A stretch of 14,960 bases of DNA from Actinomycetes bacterium (GTDB lineage Bacteria; Actinomycetota; Actinomycetes; Mycobacteriales; Mycobacteriaceae), in NCBI GenBank assembly GCA_022600695.1, contig JAHZJY010000375.1:1-14960 (forward strand), read 5' to 3'. Below, one piece after another: positions 14,847-14,960 of the stretch. A program made the position numbers and the translations under genes. The notes below the pieces were generated by a model that was given only the letters and a program-made list of their open reading frames with translations, made no database searches and was not told the DNA's origin. How positions within the stretch are numbered: the first letter of the stretch is position 1; each line of letters opens with the position of its first letter.

Positions 14847-14960
14847 ATGAGTGTTGACATTTCCGCCAGCGCAGAATGGGCGGAGCTGGGCCGCCATCAC
14901 GACCGGATCGCCACCGCCACCCTGCGCGAGCTCTTCGCCGAGGACCCCGATCGCGGTCGC
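14847..14960 (+). CDS. pgi: Glucose-6-phosphate isomerase, N-terminal fragment (continues beyond window)
   Basis: Pgi interconverts glucose 6-phosphate and fructose 6-phosphate. Only the first 38 codons are present. The translation SAEWAELGRHHDRIATATL, followed by RELFAEDPDRGR, matches the N-terminus of mycobacterial Pgi, including the HHD and LFAEDPDRG segments. Position also fits, since pgi (Rv0946c) lies at this place in M. tuberculosis. The ATG is chosen by this match. The catalytic region lies outside the window. Confidence 0.9.
   Translation, partial: MSVDISASAEWAELGRHHDRIATATLRELFAEDPDRGR

Overview
The window is a high-GC actinobacterial chromosome segment. Gene content and order point to a mycobacterium, most likely a non-tuberculous, rapid-growing (Mycolicibacterium-type) species. 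The order matches, in reverse orientation, the M. tuberculosis block Rv0946c (pgi) to Rv0957 (purH). Two genes are additional compared with that block as I remember it: a thiolase-like protein after sucD, and an aldehyde dehydrogenase between chorismate mutase and pgi. There are no tRNA or rRNA genes, CRISPR arrays, insertion sequences or phage genes; this is core chromosome.

Layout. 1-4386 is a minus-strand run: Rv0954-like divisome membrane protein, perM-like membrane protein, purN, then purH (cut by the left edge); spacings are 22 nt, 10 nt and a 4-nt overlap, so it is probably one operon. Divergent from it, 4540-5388 (+) is an F420-type luciferase-like oxidoreductase. Its promoter carries a perfect KstR-type operator and looks leaderless. 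5402-9134 (-) holds sucC, sucD and a thiolase-like protein (TLP1), with a long inverted repeat between sucD and TLP1 that can bury the TLP1 Shine-Dalgarno. The 242-bp divergent gap 9135-9376 has a near-consensus CRP site and an MtrA-like direct repeat in front of an M23 cell-wall peptidase (9377-10318, +). uvrD1 fills 10349-12673 (-).

The most striking part is the 291-bp gap between uvrD1 and chorismate mutase. It contains a 23-codon ORF with five Phe/Tyr codons in a seven-codon run. Next comes a strong GC-rich hairpin and an alternative hairpin that excludes it. Chorismate mutase follows, the enzyme that commits chorismate to Phe and Tyr. This reads as ribosome-mediated transcription attenuation of chorismate mutase by Phe/Tyr supply, with a leader peptide that is probably leaderless. 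The window ends with an aldehyde dehydrogenase (13339-14796, -) and the first 38 codons of pgi (14847 onward, +).

The enzymes cover central metabolism (succinyl-CoA synthetase, glucose-6-phosphate isomerase, succinate-semialdehyde oxidation into succinate), purine synthesis, the aromatic branch point, envelope and division functions, and DNA repair. All functional names rest on recognised family sequence and synteny; the regulatory sites are pattern matches read by eye and are inferences.
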